From Siderastrea siderea (lineage: Eukaryota; Cnidaria; Anthozoa; Scleractinia; Rhizangiidae): a DNA stretch of 64,000 bases. The notes under the pieces were generated by a model. That model searched no databases. It had not been told where the DNA came from and was given only the letters and a program-made list of their open reading frames with translations. Shown one piece after another: positions 49,901-58,900 of this stretch. Numbering within the stretch: position 1 is the stretch's first letter; each line of letters begins with the position of its first letter. The translations under genes were made by a program, and so were the position numbers. The stretch spans positions 21,289,642 to 21,353,641 of the forward strand of contig OZ034975.1 of assembly GCA_964030785.1 (NCBI GenBank). The letters are read 5' to 3'.

Positions 49901-52900
49901 TTCATTCGCGACGACTCATCTGCGGCGTCCTTATTCACTCTTCTTGATCAATTTGGCGACCTTTCTGGCTTAAAAATTAATAACTAAAAAGTCGAAAACC
50001 GAGGGTTTGCGGCTTGGTTCTTGGAAGAGTAGATTAGGCAAAGACGAACCGTTTGGTATTTTGTGGCCGAAACAATACGTTACTGCTCTTGGAATTGCGT
50101 TCCCTTATAACCTTCACGTTGGTAACAAAATAAATTTTGACGAGCGGCTCGCTAAACTTAAAAATGTCTTAAATATCTGGTCAAGCAGACATTTAACGAT
50201 CTTAGGCAGGATAGCCATTGTGAAAAATCTAGCACTTGCCAAACTTGTTTATAGCTGCTCTGTATTAAACGTTCCCACCGAATTTGTAAAAGTCAACAGC
50301 AGTATCTTCTCCTTCATTTGGAACTGCAAACCAGATAAAATCAAAAGAAAAATGCTGATTGGCCCAATATGCAACGGCGGTCTTAACATGGTTATTTTTT
50401 CTGACGTTGTCAAGTCACTTATGACTGCCTGGGTTAATCGTTATTGCAAAGAAACTGACAGCCACTGGTGTGCCCTCCTTGATTCCATGTTAGGTAAGGT
50501 CGGAGGAGCTTTCTTATTTCAATCTAATTACGACCTAAAATTCCTTGACCTTAAAAATCTTTCTGCTTTTTACAAATTATAAAATGTTTTGGCAGTTTGG
50601 CAAGAACTCAATTCCAAAGATCCCCTTGACGCAAATGAATTTAAACAAGAAATTATATGGAACAATCGTTTTATAAGGATTAATGGAAAGACAATTTATT
50701 ATAAAACATGGGTTAATAAAGGCATTTTGAGAATTAGTGACCTCCTTGATACCGATAGCCATTTCCTTTCATTCGAAATTTTTAAATGCAAGTTCGGCAC
50801 TCGTTGTACTTTCCTTGATTATGCTGGTGTTCTTGTAGCAATTCCAAAAGCTTGGAAGAGCGAAATCATAGGCAATATTGCAAAGGGTGATGCCGAACCC
50901 TTGAAGACTCTTTCCAATGGCCATGCCACCTCCTCTACTAGAAAAGCCCGTTTAATGTTTGCAGAAAGGTCATTCTCTCCTCCCATCGTCGAAATCAATC
51001 TTAAAAAACAAGTGCCGAATGTAAAGGCTGTCTACGAACTTCCTTTCAAAGTCACTGTTGAAAATAAATTGAGAAGCTTTCAGTTTAAACTCATACATAA
51101 CATCATTCCCACCAATCTCTCTCTCTATAAAATGAACATAAAAGATTCTCCAAGATGCAATCGCTGCCTTTTCCAAAACGAAACACTTGTCCACATGTTT
51201 TGTGAGTGCCCTGATGTTAAAATCTTCTGGAAAGACGTTATAATGTGGTGGAATACTAAGCGTCCGGACAACATCGATCTTGATTCCATCGAAATTCTTT
51301 ACGGCTACAAACCAGAAATTACCAGCTTTTACCCGTTAAATCATTATCTTCTTATTGCTAAATATCATGTATATCTTGCAAGAAACCAGTCAGAGACTCC
51401 ATGCTTACAGGTCTTTCTCGCCTTACTGGAAAGTAAAATTAAATGTTAATGTGAAAGACAAATGGCCATTAAAAACTCTAATTATGAAAAATACAGAGCT
51501 AAGTGGACCACTCTCTGCATCTGTGATGCGTGAGCATCTTATTTTTTACGTTCTCAAACAAAATCAAGCCTACAGTGTGCCTTTAAATATACTATAATGA
51601 AAGCTAAGGTGCCATAAATTTTTTTATTACATCCAGTGTGTGTGTGTTAGAATATCTATCACTTTTTTTCTATATGTGTACCTGTTCTGCATTATATAGT
51701 ATTGGTTTTGCGTAAATGTAGTTGTTTGTAACCGGTAAATACAACGTTAGGTGATCATATGTAACATTATTTTATTGTAACTGTAGATGCTGTAATATAC
51801 GGTTGCATTGTCAATGAATAAAAATAAATAAATAAATAAATAAAAAAAAGGGAAAAAAAAGCAAAAGCTAAGTATCAGGGTAATATTCCACGAAATTTTG
51901 CAGGATAATTGTTAAATACGTGTAAATTGTTATTGCTAGTACGTCTTCATTTTTTCAACGCACATTTCTTCGGCGTTTTTTCTGTGTTTTCTTTGGTGTT
52001 TTTTTTAAAGAAAATCTGTAAACTAATGTAATGTTTACTCCCATCTACAGCTATCACTTTATTGTGAGGGATGTCAGCTTGTTGTGTCAATTAACTACAG
52101 AATAGATGAAACACATGTGTGATACCTTCAAGTTACGTACCTTACAAGTTTTGTCAAAAGAACCAGTTGCTATTTTGTCTCTGGAAAACACAATCATTTA
52201 AAAGAATAAACATCACTAGAATTTGACTTCATTGATGATTCAGATATACTACCATAGATTGCAACAACAAAACAAGTTATAAATCTAATTATACATGTAG
52301 CTTTAACAGACGTTGGATTAAAAGGAAAAAGAAATTAATATGTTTTCTAATGTTCTAAAGTATCTGTGTCCTTCCAAAGAAAAGAAACCATCTCATGAAA
52401 ACACAGGCACACTTGTGATGACAGGGCATGCTAAGTATGGATATTTAATAAGTAAGACAAAGAGTGTAACAAAAGCTTTTGTTTGCCATGACTTAACACA
52501 CTAAATTAAAGCTTTTGGGTTAAGAAGTACATCATTACTTACTAGTTGTTGTGTCTCAGTAATTTGGAAGCATTCAGAAGGTTATAAAAAATCAAAGATT
52601 TGACCACTAAATTAACTTGGAAAGTTTAAACCCACTTAGAAAGATTTTGAACAAATTAATGAATAAAAAACATAGGTCAGTTTGCTTAGATGAAATATAA
52701 TAAAGACCTTATAGTTTAAGGCCAAATTGAGGTTTACTGACCGTCAATGAACCACAGATCTCGGTGGGTCAGAATTGTATTATAAGAAGTTGGACAAGCT
52801 CCACATTTATAAATGTGGATAGCTCAGTTAGATCCCCTTAAAACTAGTCTAGACCACGCCTTTGGAAAACCACAACTGAACAGCAGATGGGTCCAACTTG

Positions 52901-55900
52901 TACCCTGAAGTAGTGAAAATAAGCACTAGGTCCTACATGCAGTTTCTCATGGAAAGAATAGCCTGTTTTCATTTCAAAGGTTGGATTAAAATAATTTTAT
53001 TTGAAGAAGAATAACAGAAATCACTAAAAACAGAATTGGGCTTGGGGCTGAAAAGCCATTCAGAGTAGAGTAACTGCTGTAACTAATAAGGATCAGTAAT
53101 CAATATCTCTGTCAACTTACCCATAGGGATTGTTGAAGGCAATTGCATACACAACATTTTTGTGTCCTTCAAGTACTTGAAGTTCCTCCCCTGAAGCTGT
53201 GTCCCACACTTTACATGTTCTATCATAGCTGCCTGTTATGAAACTTAATCATAATACAGTTCATGAGAACAAACAAGTGACACCATTTTTATCTTCATAC
53301 AACAATGCAACTTTTCTTTATTATTGTGAGACTAGTGTACCTGGAGCAAAGCAATTGCTTCAGCGCATATTCAACAACTGCACCACTGTATGGAGGTTGG
53401 TTGCCAGGTGAAAAACAGCGGGAGAAAGGGGGAGAGACCAGGGGAGAAGGAAGACTGGAAGTAACCTCGTGAACACCTTCATGCTCAAATCTTGCTACTA
53501 CATGTAGGTGAATGGAATGTCTTCCCTGAGCATGCATCACACTGCCACACCTCTGACCACTTGACAGCAGTTGCCCACAAGTCTAAGTTAATTAATCTGC
53601 ATCTAACTGCAAGTAACACTCCTGATTAACCACTAGAAAATTCAGAAGCATTGGGGGAGTTTTATAACTTATACCACGTAGAAAAATCTTTTCTACAAAA
53701 CAACCATCATATATCATTCACTTTACTTTAAGCAGAAATATCAGATGAAACTAACATAATGCCAGTTACCTGTGTTTTCAAAGAATTGATATTGGCAAAA
53801 GGGATTGTAAAAGATCAGATAACATGAAACCTTTTGTCTTTTCCCCTCGTTTCTGAACAACTCCATATCCAATCTCATAATCTGTGTTCAGGTTTCAATA
53901 TGATGTGGGAGGATTGAGAGTTTTTAGATATTATTCTGTTACATTGGCATTTTGAGATACAAACCCCATCAACATAAAAATTTTTTAAAAATATAAAAAT
54001 TGTTGATTGAATGTAATTTCCAATAAAGTAAATCTCTTAACAATACTAGCTGAAGACGCCAAATTCACCAATTTCTCTTAATCAGGTGAGTTACTGGAGA
54101 GACCCATCTACGAGTTTTCAAATTCTGTTTTTTTTTATACCCTCACAAAGTATGTTGTTTCCAAGGTGGCCAAATACTTAAGGTCATTTCCCCGAAATAA
54201 AATTTAACATACGATTTTTGTCAAACTTTCATAAGTTGTTACCTATCATGCAATGTTTTGAAATATAAAATAAAAAGAATAGGTCCCCATATCATGTCCA
54301 TTTCCGAGATATTGTCTTCTTAAGTTACCCTATAATTCCTTGCAATTTCGCCTGACAAAAATGTTTTTTTTATCAGTTTATGCTACTTTAACAGGCAGCA
54401 CATAACTAAAGCAAATCTTGAAACAATTACGTACCAGATATAATTTATCAATGACACGGAACAATTTAATAGCTGTTTCGTGGCAGATGCTCATAAGATC
54501 AGACGAAATTGACTTAAAACCTTCCTTGTGTACATGTTCTCAAGGTCATGATTTTATCTCCGTGAGAAACGCGTTTCTAGTAATAAATTTATTTTCGAAC
54601 ATGTGTTTTTTTTTCTAACTCTTTGAACAAAAAGAGGATGAATGGTAGATCAAAATAGGCAAAAAGATAGGTTGCCATGCTTGTTTAAGAGTAAATAACT
54701 ATTGTTTTGTCTGGTGAGCTTAGCCTCATAGGAAACCTAGTGTGCCGTGGACGTGTGCGCTCTAATGACGCTAGACGTGCCCTTTTTACTTCCAAAGTCC
54801 ATTTAAATCTTTTCTATGAAGGGTAACAAAAAAAAAAAACCAAGGGGAGAGGATATCGAGCACCAATTTTTCTTCACTGGAGGACAAGAGCAGCAGGAGG
54901 ATTTGGAAAAATTAATCTCCAAATAAATTTGGACGAACTCGAACAGTTTTTATGAAAGGCCCGGTGGAAAAAGGGCGTAAGTGATGATTTGAGGTTAAAA
55001 TCAAAATTGCTCCTATTTAGCTGAACATTGGCACACAGGCTGGTTTTCATGTGAGGAACGCTGCTGCGCACTTATTTCTTGACCTGAGATCTAAAATTTG
55101 AAGAATTAGCGTATCACTTTTGCGCGAAAAGTTTTGTTGAACTGAACTCGCTCAAGTGATGCGTGAAAGATTTCTTTTGTTCTCTGCCTGAACTAAAACA
55201 AAGGAATTCAACCTAGAATCCGCGGTCCTGTTGTTTTCTTTGTGTCACTTTTAAGCAAAAGTAATACGCTAATTCTTCAAATTCTAGATCTCAGGTCAAG
55301 AAATAAGTGTGCAACAGCATTCATCGCATGAAAACCAGCCTGTGTGCCAATGTTCAGCTAAATAGGAGCAATTTCGATTTTAACCTGAAATCATCACTTA
55401 CGCCCTTTTTCCACCGGGCCCTTCATTATAAATAAGCTCATGGGCTTATATATTCACTTACAGTATATTCATGGGGGGGGGGGGGGGGGGCAGGAGTGGG
55501 CATGGGCCTTTTTGTAAAGAGATTTGGAGGCTTAATATATTCTCATATTTGGGAGGGCTTAATTGGGGGGGGGGGGGGTATTATTGCTTTTTTACAGTAT
55601 AATGTCATTTGAAAATGTTTCTGGTAAATCAAAAAGAAGTATTAACAACGAACAATATAACCTAACGGCACTTTTATATTTCTCAGGTCCACACCAAGCA
55701 CATTACTACAACACTGCATGTTTAAATAATGACAAAATGTAAAATTAAGATGTGACCATCACAGTTGTAATCGCAATCTAAGCAATTGCGAAATAAATTA
55801 AGTCCGAAAAAAAGATTTTCGGGGGATGGCCTCTACATTTGTGCTGCAGTACTCAATAAATTGGCCTGCTCCCAATGTATGGGTCTTCATATAGCTCAGT

Positions 55901-58900
55901 TGGTAGAGCACTGAAGCCTGAAAATCTTTTTTCGGCGTTAAATTTGCATTGCTTAAATTGCAATATTACAACAGCAATGGTCGCATCTTCATTCATTTGT
56001 ATTTCCGTAGTTTACATCACTTTCATTCTATTAATAACAAATGAAAATGAAAAATGTTAAATATCAATACATCAATTATTGAGAACCTATTATGGCAGCA
56101 TTGTGGCCATAGAACTTTTATTATTGGTTATATTATTGATGATTTATGCTTTCCAGTAATTGCAGTTACTTGTAATTACTCAGTGTTATATGTTACCTTG
56201 TGCCAGACTTGTTAAAGGCCACATTAGTCAATGGAAGGATGTGAGCCCTTAAAACCTACAAAATGAATACAAAAATTACCACTTGACTGTTCACTTTTTC
56301 AGTAAGACGATAATAAGACAGTTTTCAATTTATACCCAAACTAACATTTTAAGAACTTCTCTTTTACAGCTAGGATGTGTATATTATGGACATCATGTAA
56401 CTCATAAATTTGTATGTGTATATCATATTGCATTCTCCTTTCTCAGGGGTGTAGCTCACTTATGCACCCGTACATGTTGTATACTAACTTACTGAGGCCT
56501 CTTTACGCCATGTGGTGCATAAGGCCCCAGTTTAAAATAATTTGTTTTTGAAAAACCATGATCTGAAACAATGGAAACCAACAATAATTGTTTTTGTTTT
56601 TGGTTCAAAATTATCATATTGCATTCTCCTTTTTCAGGGGTGTAGCTCACTTATGCACCCGTACATGTTGTACTAACTTACTGAGGCCTCTTTACGCCAT
56701 GTGGTGCATAAGGCCCCAGTTTAAAATAATTTGTTTTTGAAAAACCATGATCTGAAACAATGGAAGCCAACAATAATTGTTTTTGTTTTTGGTTCAAAAT
56801 TATCATATTGCATTCTCCTTTTTCAGGGGTGTAGCTCACTTATGCACCCGTACATGTTGTACTAACTTACTGAGGCCTCTTTACGCCATGTGGTGCATAA
56901 GGCCCCAGTTTAAAATAATTTGTTTTTGAAAAACCATGATCTGAAACAATGGAAACCAACAATAATTGTTTTTGTTTTTGGTTCAAAATTATTTCAAACA
57001 TTAACATTAACATGACTGTATTTTAGAAAAAGAGAAATTATTAATAAGCTCTTCATAAACATTTTATGCTAGATAAATGAATATGTCAAGTTTTTTGGCC
57101 TATTCAGTCTCAGTGAATAGCTTTGACAACTTTGAAAGAGTGTGTCATCTGGTTGAATTTAAACTTGTAAATAACAAGCTTTATTAAAAGGTTAATGTTA
57201 TCCATGCGTAAAGATTATAAAGATGATTTGAAGAACTTCACATTTTGTTGTACATTGGGATTTTTGTTTGGGACTTTTTCTGCATACCGGTACACAATGT
57301 TTTTGGGCGGTCATAAAACGCAGACTGCAGACCGTGCAGACTGCAGACCATGCAGACTATGCAGACTATACAGATCACCACTTTGCTTGTTATTTGGCGT
57401 TAGAGAAGAGTAAAGGAGCCTTGGAAAGTAAGATAAACCATTCACTACCTTTCCGAAGTTATGAAATTATTGAATGTTGCCACGAAACTCCCATTCCCCA
57501 ATAAATCCATTCGCTATTTCGCCATTTATATTGGAAAAAGTATATTCGCTTTTACACTCGCTGATAAAAATTTAATATTCGCATTCGCTGAAATCTTTTC
57601 TCAGTAATTTGAAAGCAAGCTTTACATAGGAGATAGCAACTGAGCATTTCCTAATGAATTTAAACCAATGAGAGTGAAATGTTTACGATGTTGACATCAA
57701 CTTGACTAATATTTTTGTCTATTTTGTGGTAGCGACACTGTACAGCAAACAAACCAGCGTTCTTTTATGTACAAAATTACAAATCCATATCACTTCAATC
57801 AGTGAGAATGGAGGAAAAGCTACAGCTAGGACAGTGGAAATGTACATCATTCTACATGTAAATTTGAGGAAACTGATGCAAGAAATTGCACGTCTTCAAT
57901 TAGTTTCTCCAAGCTAGCAGACCTTAGAAATTCTTCTAGAGTTTCTAGAATTTCTGACCCCTAGGGCATTGATTACATAATTTTTTCCAGAACCATACCT
58001 GGCTTCAAGGCATCTATAGGCATAGAAAAGTAAAAAGTATAATGTAAACACACCTTCAGCAAACCAAGGTAAAAGAAACTGAAAAATAATAAGTTAATAA
58101 AAATTCCCAGTGTGTATGGTTTGCACAGTCTGCATGGTCAGCAGTCTGCATTTTAACATGACTGGTTTTCAGGAGACAACAAAATGCGGCTGCTCATCAG
58201 AGTAGAACCAACTCTTTTAAGGAATTTGTCTGTACAAGATTTGCCTCACAGCTTCTTGTGTTTCAGATGCACTAAGAAAAAAACTTACTTTTGGTGGCAT
58301 GGGAGAACTTGAGAAGAAACACACAATTGATAGTGAGGGCTGTGTATGAACTTATTTTAAAACAAAAGATTGCCATTATTTGGCCTGCAGAAAATGAAAG
58401 CAAAACCTTTTGAGAATGAACAAACTTGTAAACTTGTGCTAACTTGAATTAAAGCAAAAAGAATGAAACTCCTCAGCAAACTTATCAAACTAAATTTAAT
58501 TGAAAGGTCTTTGGATGACACAGAAAATGTTTACACTGTATGTTCCACATGTACTAAGAAATACAGGTAACATTTTATTTTCCACTTCAATTTGCTGCCA
58601 CACTTCTGCACTTCAATACTTTGAGAATGACCACTCCAACTTTCGGTCAGATTCAGTGATTATTAATTTTTGTGCTGCTCACAACTGTTTATTACAAAAC
58701 ATTCATTGCACGTACAATAAAAATATTTAGCTCACATGAGAAGAACTGAGTTGTTTTAATGTATTTTTAGCTACCAGTTAGTTTGTGAAAAAGTTTGACT
58801 TTACATATACCTTGCAAGATCGTAATGGGAATATACTATTTCACCCAACAAAGTGCAAGGACATGTACTTGCACTTGAAAGTTTTTAGCAAGGTTTTTAG

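Larger units (their letters stand above)
47470..51860 (+). mobile_element. Tx1/L1-like non-LTR retrotransposon, near-complete ORF2
   Basis: Endonuclease, reverse transcriptase and C-terminal zinc region follow in order, ending in an (AAATA)n/A-rich tail at 51818-51860. The 5' limit is uncertain and no ORF1 protein was recognised upstream. It is intronic and antisense to DAW1. Five stops and one frameshift disable it. No target duplication was found by eye. Confidence 0.85.
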
